Positions 1-12,459 of a stretch of DNA of 64,000 nt are shown here, one piece after another. A model generated the notes under the pieces. It worked only from the letters and a program-made list of their open reading frames with translations, did not search any database and had not been told where the DNA came from. The stretch is from Prostheceraeus crozeri (taxonomy: Eukaryota; Platyhelminthes; Polycladida; Euryleptidae). The DNA is taken from assembly GCA_907163375.1 (NCBI GenBank), contig CAJQUW010007090.1, forward strand, positions 1-64,000, read 5' to 3'. Every line of letters starts with the position of its first letter. The stretch's first letter is position 1. The position numbers and the translations under genes were made by a program.

Positions 1-615
1 CCCTAACCGATTGAGCTCCAACTTTGCAAACACACTCATTAGATGTAGAGTGATAAAGTATGACTGACTCAGGTTCCACATCTCTGTCTCATAATAATAC
101 TGTGACTGATTATAAAGGCCTATTTTAGGGGAATTCATGTTGGGACCCCTTTACAGTCCCCACAACCACAGACCCTAACCGATTGAGCTCCAACTTTGCA
201 AACACACTCATTAGATGTAGAGTGATAAAGTATGACTGACTCAGGTTCCATCTCTGTCTCATTCATTACTTGTGACTGATTATAAAGGCCTATTTTAGGG
301 GAATTCATGTTCGGGACCCCTTTACAGTCCCCCACAACCACAGACCCTAACCGATTGAGCTCCAACTTTGCAAACACACTCATTAGATGTAGAGTGATGA
401 AGTATGACTGACTCAGGTTCCATCTCTGTCTCATAAATTACTTGTGACTGATTATAAGGCCTATTTTAGGGAATTCATGTTCGGGAACCCCTTTACAGTC
501 CCCCACCCACCACAGACTCCTAACCGATTTTGAGCTCCAACTTTGCAAACACACGCTCATTAGATGATAGAGTGATAAAAGTAATGACTGAACTCAGGTT
601 CCATCTCTGTCCTCA
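1..615. repeat. 172-bp tandem satellite, block 1 (about 3.6 units)
   Basis: Head-to-tail copies of a unit of about 172 bp. The landmark CCCTAACCGATTGAGCTCC begins at 1, 173 and 345, and a fourth, degraded copy follows. Each unit also carries TATGACTGACTCAGGTTCC, then GTGACTGATTATAAAGGCC and TTCATGTTCGGGACCCC. The last copy before 615 has many single-base insertions, as expected at the edge of an array. Minus-strand open frames through the array exist only because the unit has few stops. Nothing suggests that they encode protein. Confidence 0.97.
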
Positions 616-1039
616 ATGTTGCATATTTGGTGCGGTCCGCACTCGTTCGAAGGCAACATCTGACGCATTGACAAGGAAGCGTTGGGAAATTTTGGAACGC
701 CCTGCATACAGTCCTGACCTGTCACCTTGTGATTTTCACATTTTTGGTCTCCCTGAAGAAGTTTCTCAAGGGACAACGGATTCGATCAGACGAAGAAGTG
801 AAGACAGCTGTTAGTGAATTGGATCAAAGGACAGCCGAAATCCTTCTTTGACGACGGAATTCAACGCCTACCCAAGCAATGGGACAAGTGCCCGGAAGTC
901 AACGGAGACTTTTTTTGATTGTTGCTTCTGCTTTTATGTTAATAATACAGTTGTTACTAATTGATTGTGCTTTTACTTGGTCTGCTTACTATTCTACAAA
1001 TACAGTATAGCGAACGGGTTTCATTTGAAACACGCCTCA
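616..1039 (+). mobile_element. mariner-family transposon, 3' fragment (broken)
   Basis: The last third of a mariner transposase. A degraded second-aspartate region lies near 620-650. It is followed by RKRWEILERPAYSPDLSPCD, the mariner YSPDLxPxD block whose last D is the third catalytic residue. The frame shifts after HIFG: a second frame gives SLKKFLKGQR then SDEEVKTAVSELDQRTAEIL, and a third gives FFDDGIQRLPKQWDKCPEVN. The coding part therefore has at least two frameshifts and is dead. The 3' end carries the terminal inverted repeat (about 1008-1039, ending CACGCCTCA) next to a TA target site at 1040-1041. The 5' two-thirds are missing, and the left edge abuts satellite directly. It is a DNA transposon fossil inside the satellite array. 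Confidence 0.85.
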
Positions 1040-1544
1040 TATATTGATAGATATGCAGTGGGATAGGCCCTATGCTACTGTATATCTATGTGCGTTATAT
1101 TCAATGAGATATTCATAGCATTGGGTAATATGCCAATTTCTTCCATTGGGTACTTGTATATATATACATTGATCTACAATTGTGTTTGCTGCATATTTGG
1201 TGCGCCGCAGTCATGACTTGCGCTCTAGCGGGACATATAGGCCTTCGTGACCCCATCTGGCCGGCTCGATCGTCCTCTTCTTCGCTGGCCATGTACAAGA
1301 GCAGCGAAGCGGGGGTAAGGAAGTCCAGTGATTGTACCATTCTTCCCATGACACCGGAAAGGGAGCATTACACTCCGATAGAAAAACACTGACAAACCGA
1401 TGAATGAGTGAGGAGGGGATGAGAAAGGGCCAATCCACAATTCAAAAAATCCATGAATCCACCTACAATAGCAAGATATCCTCCAAATTGTGGAAAAACA
1501 CCTGCACTTTCTATCTCATGCTTGACGAAAAATAAATGCACGGG
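1040..1544. other. Unrecognised interruption within the satellite array
   Basis: About 500 bp between the mariner end and the resumption of satellite. No coding or RNA feature is recognised. It contains a short TATATATATA run near 1155 and a GC-richer part at about 1200-1330. A 14-bp word, GCATATTTGGTGCG (about 1192), is also present in the mariner fragment near 622. This may be a second, more decayed mariner scrap, but the match is too short to be sure. Confidence 0.5.
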
Positions 1545-4392
1545 AGTTCATGTTCGGGACCCCTTTACAGTCCCCCACAACCAGAGACCCTAACCGATTG
1601 AGCTCCAACTTTGCAGACACACTCATTAGATGTAGAGTGATAAAGTATGACTGATTCAGGTTCCATCTCTGTCTCATAAAATACTTGTGACTGAATATAA
1701 AAAGGCCTATTTTAGGGGAATTCATGTTCGGGACCCCTTTACAGTCCCCCACAACCAGAGACCCTAACCGATCGAGCTCCAACTTTGCAAACACACTCAT
1801 TAGATGTAGAGTGATAAAGTATGACTGACTCAGGTTCCATCTCTGTCTCATAAATACTTGTGACTGATTATAAAGGCCTATTTTAGGGGAATTCATGTTC
1901 GGGACCCCTTTACAGTCCCCCACAACCAGAGGACCCTAACCGATTGAGCTCCAACTTTGCAAACACACTCATTGGATGTAGAGTGATAAAGTATGACTGA
2001 TTCAGGTTCCATCTCTGTCTCATAAAATACTTGTGACTGATTATAAAGGCCTATTTTAGGGGAATTCATGTTCGGGACCCCTTTACAGTCCCCACAACCA
2101 GAGACCCTAACCGATTGAGCTCCAACTTTGCAGACACTCTCATTAGTTGTAGAGTGATAAAGTGTGACTGACTCAGGTTCCTTCTCTGTCTCATAAAATA
2201 CTTGTGACTGATTATAAAGGCCTATTTTAGGGGAATTCATGTTCGGGACCCCTTTACAGTCCCCCACAACCAGAGACCCTAACCGATTGAGCTCCAACTT
2301 TGCAAGCACACTCATTAGATGTAGAGTGATAAAGTATGACTGACTCAGGTTCCATCTCTGTCTCATAAAATACTTGTGACTGATTATAAAAGCCTATTTT
2401 AGGGGAATTCATGTTCGGGACCCCTTAACAGTCCCCACAACCAGAGACCCTAACCGATTGAGCTCCAACTTTGCAAACACACTCATTAGATGTAGAGTGA
2501 TAAAGTATGACTGACTCAGGTTCCCTCTCTGTCTCATAAAATACTTGTGACTGAATATAAAGGCCTATTTTAGGGGAATTCATGTTCGGGACCCCTTTAC
2601 AGTCCCCCACAACCAGAGACCCTAACCGATTGAGCTCCAACTTTGCAGACACACTCATTAGATGTAGAGTGATAAAGTATGACTGATTCAGGTTCCATCT
2701 CTGTCTCATAAAATACTTGTGACTGATTATAAAGGCCAATTTTAGGGGAATTCATGTTCGGGACCCCTTTACAGTCCCCCACAACCAGAGACCCTAACCG
2801 ATTGAGCTCCAACTTTGCAAACGCACTCATTGGATGTAGAGTGATAAAGTATGACTGACTCAGGTTCCATCTCTGTCTCATAAAATACTTGTGACTGATT
2901 ATAAAGGCCTATTTTAGGGGAATTCATGTTCGGGACCCCTTTACAGTCCCCCACAACCAGAGACCCTAACCGATTGAGCTCTAACTTTGCAAACACACTC
3001 ATTGGATGTAGAGTGATAAAGTATGACTGACTCAGGTTCCATCTCTGTCTCATAAAATACTTGTGACTGATTATAAAGGCCTATTTTAGGGGAATTCATG
3101 TTCGGGACCCCTTTACAGTCCCCCACAACCAGAGACCCTAACCGATTGAGCTCCAACTTTGCAAGCACACTCATTAGATGTAGAGTAATAAAGTATGACT
3201 GATTCAGGTTCCATCTCTGTCTCATAAAATACTTGTGACTGATTATAAAGGCCTATTTTAGGGGAATTCATGTTCGGGACCCCTTTACAGTCCCCCACAA
3301 CCAGAGACCTACCGATTGAGCTCCAACTTTGCAAACACACTCATTAGATGTAGAGTGATAAAGTATGACTGACTCAGGTTCCATCTCTGTCCTATGAAAT
3401 ACTTGTGACTGATTATAAAGGCCTATTTTAGGGGAATTCATGTTCGGGACCCCTTTACAGTCCCTCACAAACAGAGACCCTAACCGATTGATCTCCAACT
3501 TTGCAGACACACTCATTAGATGTAGAGTAATAAAGTATGACTGACTCAGGTTCCATCTCTGTCTCATAAAATACTTGTGACTGATTATAAAGGCCTATTT
3601 TAGGGAATTCATGTCGGGACCCCTTTACAGTCCCCCACAACCAGAGACCCTAACCGATTGAGCTCTAACTTTGCAAACACACTCATTGGATGTAGAGTGA
3701 TAAAGTATGACTGATTCAGGTTCCATCTCTGTCCCTATGAAATACTTGTGACTGATTATAAAGGCCTATTTTAGGGGAATTCATGTTCGGGACCCCTTTA
3801 CAGTCCCCCACAACCAGAGACCCTAACCGATTGAGCTCCAACTTTGCAGACACACTCATTAGATGTAGAGTAATAAAGTATGACTGACTCAGGTTCCATC
3901 TCTGTCTCATAAAATACTTGTGACTGATTATAGAGGCCTAATTTAGGGGAATTCATGTTTGGGACCCCTTTACAGTCCCCACAACCAGAGACCCTAACCG
4001 ATTGAGCTCCAACTTTGCAAACACACTCATTAGATCTAGAGAGATAAAGAATGACTGAAACAGGTTCCATCTCTGTCTCATAAATACTTGTGACAGATTA
4101 TAAAGGCCTATTTTAGGGGAATTCATGTTCGGGACCCCTTTACAGTCCCCCACAACCAGAGACCCTAACCGATTGAGCTCCAACTTTGCAAACGCACTCA
4201 TTGGATGTAGAGTGATAAAGTATGACTGATTCAGGTTCCATCTCTGTCTAATAAAATACTTGTGACTGATTATAAAGGCCTATTTTAGGGGAATTCATGT
4301 TCGGGACCCCTTTACAGTCCCCCACAACCAGAGACCCTAACCGATTGAGCTCCAACTTTGCAAACACACTCATTAGATGTAGAGTGATAAAT
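1545..4392. repeat. 172-bp tandem satellite, block 2 (about 16.5 units)
   Basis: Same unit and orientation as the block at the left edge, with landmark starts at 1588, 1762, 1933, 2105, 2277, 2448, 2620 and onwards, spaced 171-174 bp. Units differ mostly by single substitutions and 1-2 base indels, and several adjacent units share the same variants (for example CATTGGATG against CATTAGATG). That pattern suggests local homogenisation by unequal exchange. The array stops abruptly inside a unit at about 4392 (GTAGAGTGATAAA then TTAGGATAAAG). Confidence 0.97.
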
Positions 4393-5875
4393 TAGGATAA
4401 AGCAATAGCGAAGGTTATGTACATAGAGGTCATGGAGTCATGGCCATATTAATCCAGTTTCATCATCTTTTATTCCTGTCTTACAATATGTGTTACAAAA
4501 CACGGATTGATTTTACTACGGTGACAATCAGATGAACTTTTCCGCATTTCCCAGTTTTTTTTGTCATAAAAAGTGTCAGTGGAATGAACTGTTCTCCCAC
4601 TTTTTTAGTTAATTTTGAATTGTTTATCACATTATAATTAATATTTTCAATATTTCATTAGGAAACTCTCATATAAGAAATGTCTCGAACAAAATTCCAA
4701 AAGCTGCCAATGGCAATTTAGTGATACCGATATTGATAGAAGATAGGTTTTCCTTGTCGCATATTATTCTGCCTTTCATTCTGAGAATTTGCAATATCTT
4801 ATTCTCACGATTTATGCAAATAGTTTTTGTGCCAATTTATCATGTTTGTCGTGTGACATGTCATGGTCCATGTCTCAATTACTTGTGCTAGCTTTTTTCA
4901 CTGTGATTACGTGGAAGACATCTGTTATGACTTGTAATGGCCTGTCTGTAATTGGGGCGAGACTAATCTCACTAGGTATACCGTAAATTCAATAAGTCAT
5001 CCGCACGCGTTACACCCAACGTTGTTTTAGAAGTCTCATGGCAAGAGCTTTCGAAGTGAACCCTTTTTTTCTGTGATGTACAGGGATTTGCCAAGCTATT
5101 AGCAATGACGATAGATGCCTTGTGGGATGTTCTATGCAAAAATAACGACATGGAAGTTACAATGATTGAGAAATTATACCCACGTGTTCCGAATATTTAA
5201 ATATTGCGCTGTTATTTCTTATGGGGTTTGCAAGAGCTTGTTATAGTTACTGGAATTAAACAAAAAGGAGCCAACGCCGTTGAGCTGCTTTTCAAGGTCA
5301 ACCAAGTGACCATGGAATTGCGAATTTTCACCATTGTGTTCCTGATTAGAGCTACAAAGGAAGCCAAGGTTTTGTTGATGATTATTTCAGCTCCATACGT
5401 TGGTGCCAATGTTGATCGATGTTGATACATCTCAACAAATTGTATATGAAGTTGTGTGAGATGTTGATTCTGGTTTGACACTTACCATTAGGGATGATAG
5501 AGTCAAGTGTTACATATAAACGATATTAGATATTGCTTATTTGGAGTTATATTTCAACAACTGCCTGTGATGGCAATGCTTAATCGTGGCAAGGCATTGA
5601 TATCAAGGATGTCACTCTACACGTCTGCTTTCCTACATTGCCAACATCAGATTTTTAGTCTAGTGAATACACAATATCTTAAGCGAGAAATATCGATGTT
5701 GACCTCCTCTCGTGTTTTATAATTTTGTAATCACAAGTACCTGTTGACCGGTGCCAGATTTTTATTTGGCCGACCGACTATACCTGTTTCCATGCATATT
5801 TTTTTCTTTGCAATGCAGTTTGTGTGTTTGCTGGTGCTGTGATGTTTCACTCATTTAGGGTTACAGCAATTGCCG
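4393..5875. other. Unrecognised AT-rich DNA
   Basis: No gene, RNA or known repeat is recognised. A stretch at about 5210-5430 is open in both orientations (73 codons plus, 89 codons minus) and somewhat less AT-rich. Neither translation resembles a family I know, and neither has a convincing start context or splice sites. Confidence 0.5.
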
Positions 5876-6038
5876 CCATGGAGTGAGTATGTACATATGA
5901 GCACATACATCGGATAACATTATGTCTGTCTATGATTAGGACCGATTAGGACTATATTATTTGATTATAAAATTATTATAACATTATTATCCTCATAATG
6001 TAATCCGATGTCTATGCATGTGAGTATACACTCTATGG
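5876..6038. repeat. Fold-back repeat with inverted arms of about 45 bp
   Basis: The left arm (5876-5924) begins CCATGGAGTGAGTATG and ends ACATCGGATAACATTATG. The right arm (5995-6038), reverse-complemented, begins CCATAGAGTG and ends ACATCGGATTACATTATG. The inner 18 bp differ at one position. The spacer is AT-rich (TTATTATAACATTATTAT). Form and size suggest a small non-autonomous DNA element. No target duplication is clear. Confidence 0.7.
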
Positions 6039-6720
6039 TTATTGCCATGCGCATTTGCGGTTGTCTCTCTTCTGAATTACTTGCCTACAGAGCAGTGACG
6101 CTGTTAGTGAGGTCTTCATCAAACAAAAGCAAGTTTGAGAATTATTTGCGAAAATGATACTGACAAATATGCATCCGTAGAAATCGAACATCAGCACCAG
6201 GTGCCTTAGTGCTTGCTGTTCGATGTCTCTGTGTGCATCATTCTTTATCCTTTAGAATGCATGATGGTTGGTAGGTTGGCGATGGCTTTAGCCATAGACA
6301 TCGAACAACAACAACTAGGCAACAACAACTGTCCGTGGCTTTAGCTATACGGATTCATATAATTCTCACCAATTTTGTGCTATTCGCAGCACATGGACAT
6401 CAAACCAAATATCACTTTCTATTGTTGCGGTATAATCGATCATCATCACCAATCAACATGATCGCGCTACGTTCACATTATATTGGGTATGTCGTGGGAT
6501 GTTTAATAAAACGTTCTTAATGTAATTTTGTGCTTTGATTTTGCTCGATTGCTCACAAAAAGCTTCTCATATGCCGTTTTAATTAAATACATTTTTCGCA
6601 AGCGCCGATCGATCAGCCACAGAAGTTAGCCGTTTATCTTCCACTGGGAAGTGGATAGTCGCCCTAAAACCACTTGAATTTCAGTTAAAATCTGCTAGAC
6701 TTAGAGCTCATTAACCGCCA
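6039..6720. other. Unrecognised DNA
   Basis: No gene is recognised. Short internal duplications of CATCGAAC and of GGCTTTAGC(C/T)ATA occur at about 6180-6350 around a CAACAACAA run. Confidence 0.4.
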
Positions 6721-6978
6721 CAGCTAGTGTGACTGATTCAGTTTCCCTCTTGTTTTTTTGGATGAACTGTGACTGATTATAATTCAAAATCTGTGATAAA
6801 ATCCTCACATACGCGCTTAGAATCACTCTGGTATTCAAACTGAGCATGCCAGCGTCATGAAACTTCACCTGCAAATGTCAAATGTTATCAACAATGCTCC
6901 ATCCTACTTTTGACTTAAACTGAAGCATATAAGAAATTCTGTGACTGATTATAATTTTTTTCAGTTTGACTGATTATA
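6721..6978. repeat. Degenerate satellite-like relic
   Basis: Words shared with the 172-bp satellite reappear outside the array: GTGACTGATTCAGTTTCCCT at about 6729, GTGACTGATTATAA at about 6770, again near 6941, and TGACTGATTATA near 6967. In the satellite the same two blocks occur in the same order and at a similar spacing of 45-50 bp. The rest of the unit is not recognisable. It may be an old decayed array end, or a relic of the element from which the satellite arose. Confidence 0.5.
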
Positions 6979-9900
6979 CATTTTCCAGATTATCTTATCT
7001 TAGTATACCTGGCAGACACGCGGTTTGCTATCATTTTAGATAATACTCCGAGTCTGGAAATAGGTTTGGTGAGAAATGAAAATACGTGAAGAGTATGTTT
7101 TGAATCCACAATAGGCATCAAGTGCGATCCATTTAGTAAATCCATAGCTATTTGTGCGCAATGAGTATTATTCACAAGGTGCCGAAAACAGGTACGTATT
7201 TAGGTGCAGTTGCATGTCTCAATGAAAGTATCAATGTTCCATGTTGTGGTGGTAAATTTATCGGTAATAATTACCATTTAAAGCACCATTTGCACCAAAA
7301 GTTTTTCCATGAAGTGTTACAGTAAAACTGCAAATTTTATCGATTTGTTTTTGCCACAACGTAAAAGATTGTCATGCTGCTGTATGCATGCCTATAAGTT
7401 GGGCTTATACTTTTGATGTGAAATTGTCCGTACATTTTTCAGATATCAATCAGGACTTCATATCAAATAAATCATGAATCATAAAAAAATATATATTCAT
7501 ACATTGAATCGTGACAGATGATGTGTATCCATGCACCATGCATTATGTGATCACAAATAACAGCATAAAGAAGAGATATCAGGGACGGTGACCAAGTTTA
7601 TGCTGCAACTAAATTTCAGTTCAGTAAGTTATTTTGTATTTCAACTCAACTAATGTTGCTCCAAAGGATCAAATCCCTGCAGCTCAAAAAAGGAATATTG
7701 TTTATGAATGCAACAAATGTGGGCAGAACAGAAAGACCTTCCAACATGCGCATCAGTGCACATCTGCCGAAATGGTACCGAGAGGGAAGACAGCGACCTC
7801 ACTCAAAAGCCAAGCCATGACGCAGCTCTCGGAGGAAAACAATAGCAAGACTGGTTGTGGAACCAATTGCCTGAAAATGTACACCCGAATTGTCTTCGGT
7901 ACTTTCTATGATCCGATTGGTCTTCTTCAGTTCTTCAATATCTACCAATAGACAGGTATAACGGAGTTGGAATGCACTCTCTATTAAGAACTTGAGTGTA
8001 GGGCTAATTAAGAATGTTTTTTTAAATTGCAAATTACACTGACTCGGTCACAGTGGCGAGCATAAAGGCGGATTCTAGAATAGACAGTACAGCGCATTCC
8101 GCTTGATCGGGACATTGTTTCTCGAGACAGTCGATTTATGTGATAAATGCTAATTTCTCGCTTTTAAACGTGATTTTACTATGCGACATTTTCGATTATT
8201 CGTTGTATTACTCTGTTCTAACGGAACAATTAGTGTCCGCAGCACTGAACACTTTGTAGGCCTACAATCAGGCAACTGCTTACCTGAATAATGAGATTAA
8301 AAAACCGACGTACGAGCATTCCGGGAATCTGAAGCATCCAACAAAGTTTGAACTACTTTAAGGCTTACATGATACTTACTAGACTGTAAAAGGTCAGTGT
8401 TAAATGCTGCAAATATTCATACAAAATGTCATCTGGGTCAACTGACATAATAGTGAAAACTTAGCGAATTGTATTAGCGGAGCTTAATAAATTGAATCGC
8501 TAAAATTCCGCTAATTATTAATCAACGAATTGTCGAGATCATTTGGCTTGTGCCCACCACTGGTTATCTTTAAAGTGTTATTTGGAGAGAAAAAACCTTT
8601 CAGTTCAACTTCGTAGGTTACAAGGTGCATCTACTATGCATTCGATAGAAGAGAATCGATCGCATGTGCAATCACATAAGGGCTCAAGAACATTGCTTCT
8701 TTGAAAGAGAAGCTTTTAATAGAAAATTATATATTTTATTGAAATTTTCTTCTTAAAGTTTATCAAATAGTGGCATACATGATACAATATAAACCTCTGA
8801 AAAATAATAAGTATTGGCTTTGAGGTTAACAGCTTTTGTTGATGTATAGATTAATTTGATTGCCATTATAAAGATCACTTAACTTAAATGCAGTTAATGT
8901 TCATGACTTAATACATCAACGCGGAATATGATTGTACGTCTCTAAATGAGATGAAGTTTCTTCATAATGACTAAAACTTTATATTTCATTTCACAATGCT
9001 GTCTAGAGATTGTGGGGCTATGAATAATGTCCACATTAATTGCATTATATAATAGTGCAGAACATTACATTGTAATTTGAATTTATGATTGCACATTAGA
9101 GACCAGTATTCAATCAACTACTTATGGATGTTTTATTTCACCATATACAATATATAGTACATATTTGCATATTATGGTCATATAGGAAAAACGTATGCAC
9201 TACCATTTTCTTGCACATTACATGACTAATTATGTCAAAGCGAGTTCATGAAAATCGCTAGTGTTCGACTAGTAGAAAGTCAAGCGATGCATTTCAATGG
9301 AGAGAATATTGAAAAAAGTATCTGACTCGAAGTAAAATTCATTGAAATCAAAGCAAACTTTAATAAACACGACGGACCTTCTGCCGTCTAGAGCCTTTTT
9401 CACGGTCAATGTTCAAACATCTTATACATGAATAAGTGCTTATTCACCACTAATTTTCTCCGCAAACGTCCGTTGTGCCTACTTTTTGGCTCTAAAATTG
9501 GCTGTAGTACGAATTTCTGTCCAATTATTGTATGAGATAAATAGCTAATACAAACAAATATTTGTGTGAAATCCAGAAGATTTTGGATTCTTTAAACTGA
9601 CTACAGAGCTTAAAAAGTCTTGCTAACGAGCGTCCGTTACTGTATGGAATTGCCTACCTTTCAGCATTTACCAGAGTAATATAACCCGAGAGAAATTTGT
9701 TCTGATTCGTTCGAAATACTCTAAATTTTACAAAAGTTACCTGGTAAATTGAATTTAATGAAATATCAATATAAAAAAAAAAAATGAAATATTTTGACAA
9801 TTTAGATGTTCTATATGTTCCTTATCTGAAATATGCGAAAGCATTTTTTATATTTGCTATTAAGCAATATCTCATCAGAACTTTAACTATTTTAGCGCTT

Positions 9901-11989
9901 TATTGCCGCGCTGTTATTAGCCTTTCTTCACATTATGACATGAGGAATACACGCATGTCACAACTCCTCATGACATGAAATATGCTTAGTGGTAAATTTC
10001 GGCAATATGTCACTCTTTTTAAGAGGTCGTGCCTATTTTATTGAATTTGAGATAGAACTTTTTCCCTAACCTCAAGCGTCATGCAACTTACATGTATATT
10101 GTGATTAATTATCGCTAAAATGATTATTATTAATTATTCTAATATAATTAAGTTGTCTTGCGACCTTCATTGTCCAAGATACAATTTTTTCCGAAAGGGT
10201 TATATCGCAAAACAGGCTAATGATCGGTCACTCGTATTGAATGAAAGTTACATAAACTTCACCCAGTCATTAAGCAAGGCAATATGTAATTGTATCATTA
10301 TCTACAATAAAAAGTCAAGGAGCTACATGGAATAGCAATCAAAAAGTTGTTTAGGAAAACTCATTTATTAATTGACCAGAGGTTCTGAAAACCGAGATGC
10401 GACCATTTAAAAATACCCTTTTTATCACCGGCTTTACAATCCATCTACAAGACCGATAATTTGCAATATTAACATTGATTTTGAAATTTAGATAAATATT
10501 TTACTTTAAACAGCCTTTGATTTATTTGCATGAACATGCGCAAATGTAGGACGGAAGTAACATAGATTTGTGACGTAGAAATTGTGTATTGTTAATTTAA
10601 TACATACATTTGAAGTGTGCTATTGTTCTATACATCCTTCTACGCTAGTAAGGCGAGGTTTTGATATCCATGCACGAGCGTCATCCTCGGCTGTCATATC
10701 ACCTGCCCTTGCAACAGACTAATATGTATTGCAGTACCACTAGAGCAAATAAATTTGCATTAGGCCGATACAAACCCACCTATTAATATTTTGCAGTATT
10801 TTTTTATTGATCAACAATTTTTTGTTGAGTGTGACTGGTGGCATATTTTACATCATAATCACTCTCACCGACAGCCACCTTAAAGCAATAAATCTTTAAA
10901 ACACCTCTGAGAAATTGGTATGCTTCTAGCAATCAAATAATTGCTGTTAACCAATAAGGAATGACATTGGAAAATGTGAGGGAATCGTCCCAAATTAACG
11001 AAAAATTTCAGATAATAAACGGAATCTTTTCATAATTTTAACCATATAGGTTTGGTGAGAGATGACTCCAGAAATGTAATGCACGAAAATGACGATTAAT
11101 ATGACTTATTCAGCACCGACGATTCGGACATCGTCCTTTGTCAAGGCAAAATGCAAACATGCGCACATGCATGACAAAGCTTGTATACCAGGTACATAGC
11201 ATATATGGAGCTGTTAACACACGTCAAATTAGAAGTCGGTCACTTCATTGATGATGAGCCTGAATCGCAAAATTTTCAAAGACTAGAAAAAGATGTTTCC
11301 TTACACTATAATATTGACAATCAAGTTTTCTTCATTATTTTAGATAGATTTTTGTTGGTAGTATAGATTTTTTGAAATATCATCTATTGTTTCATTTTTT
11401 ATCATTTTGAAAAAAACTGTAATTCATGCGAAAGATAACAATGAAAATGTAATTTACGTGGTTGTTTTTCATGATGAAAAATAACATTGAGGGGAATAAT
11501 TGTTAGACTATCTACTGTATATTGATTATATCTAAAAATCACGAAATAGGCTGATCAAGTCCACTGTTGAACTATAATATGCGTCATACTTATGCAGTCA
11601 CATTCAAATAACAGTGGCATCATGCAATAAAACACACAAAACGGATTTTATTTGAGGGGCGGGCTTTTTTCGAGAAAATGCGTTAATTAAAGGCGACGGC
11701 TTTAATACACTGTCTCTATGAACATGTATGATTTGACGCGATTTTCAAATTCTTTAGACTACTGATGCATACAAATATACAGTAGTACCAAATGTAATTT
11801 TGAATAGTATAAGGATATCAAAACAGATTGCAGAAATATTCTTGGCTTAGTATTCATTTCAAGTTTCCTGTTGATTCGTAGTGGTTGAATCAATCAGTTG
11901 GGGACCGCAAGGGTTCCATGCCATGCGTATCCACACATGCTGCTGGATAAGGAATGGGTGGTAATGCGACATACATAGTCGCTCGACAT
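6979..11989. other. Unrecognised AT-rich DNA upstream of the channel gene
   Basis: Five kilobases without a supportable gene. An open frame at 7634-7951 (105 codons, +) is the longest. It is unrecognised apart from a faint RNIVYECNKCG that loosely resembles the region before GIY-YIG domains of retroelements, which is too weak to call. A run of 12 A lies near 9772. No array or clear terminal inverted repeat is seen. Confidence 0.45.
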
Positions 11990-12459
11990 CTATCATTCGC
12001 TTAAACCTCTTCCACTCTCCCTCTTTGCGTTTCTCTCGCTTCGGCCTGAAGCTCTTTCTCTCTCTCTTTTCCAACGATCGGCGCGAGGTTAGCGTGCGTG
12101 CGCACCATCTAGCGTGCGTGCGTGTGGAGAATCGGCCGAAGTCTCGTGTCCAGCTTTGCTCTGTATTTTCACTGTTTCATTCACGCATCCACTCAAGTTT
12201 GTCCTTGAGACCTCTTCTTCAATGCCTCCAACACTTCGAAAAATGTTCTTTTCTCCTGACGGGCCCTGACAAATAGCTTCTTCTTTTGTGTTCACAATTG
12301 TTTACCTCTAACTCCGAGCCAAAAGTAGTAATTTCATGCTACATACACGCTCCGGGCTTTTTCGGTCTCCATCAAATTTGCCGGATGAGCACCTGAATTT
12401 CAACCTGCGCCAAGCTGTTTTTCTATCCTGCTACTTCGTCACGAACGCGGCCACGTGCC
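11990..12459 (+). promoter_or_regulatory. Probable promoter / 5' UTR of the Shab-like gene
   Basis: Composition changes here from AT-rich to mixed. There are pyrimidine tracts (CTCTTTCTCTCTCTCTTTTCC at about 12050), CpGs and a GCGTGCGTGCG repeat (about 12090-12125, reminiscent of NRF1-type sites). A perfect CACGTG E-box lies at 12452-12457, three bases before the start codon. An in-frame TGA at 12394-12396 with no in-frame ATG between it and 12460 means coding starts at 12460 or the TGA lies in 5' UTR. No convincing TATA box or upstream splice acceptor is seen, so the transcription start is unknown. Confidence 0.5.

Noticed and set aside
155-4201. Protein-coding genes in the first 4.2 kb
   Set aside because: The open frames are repeats of the 172-bp satellite read in all three frames in turn, with no sign of selection on protein.
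5204-5481. Open frames on both strands in a less AT-rich stretch
   Set aside because: Neither translation resembles a known family, and overlapping frames on both strands are common in short low-stop DNA.
7634-7951. 105-codon open frame with RNIVYECNKCG, faintly like the lead-in to a GIY-YIG domain of Penelope-like elements
   Set aside because: The GIY-YIG core residues do not follow, no splice or start context supports a gene, and one short resemblance is within chance.
8054-8080. CAGTGGCGAGC as a possible hAT terminus
   Set aside because: No inverse partner CGCCACTG within a plausible distance and no target duplication.
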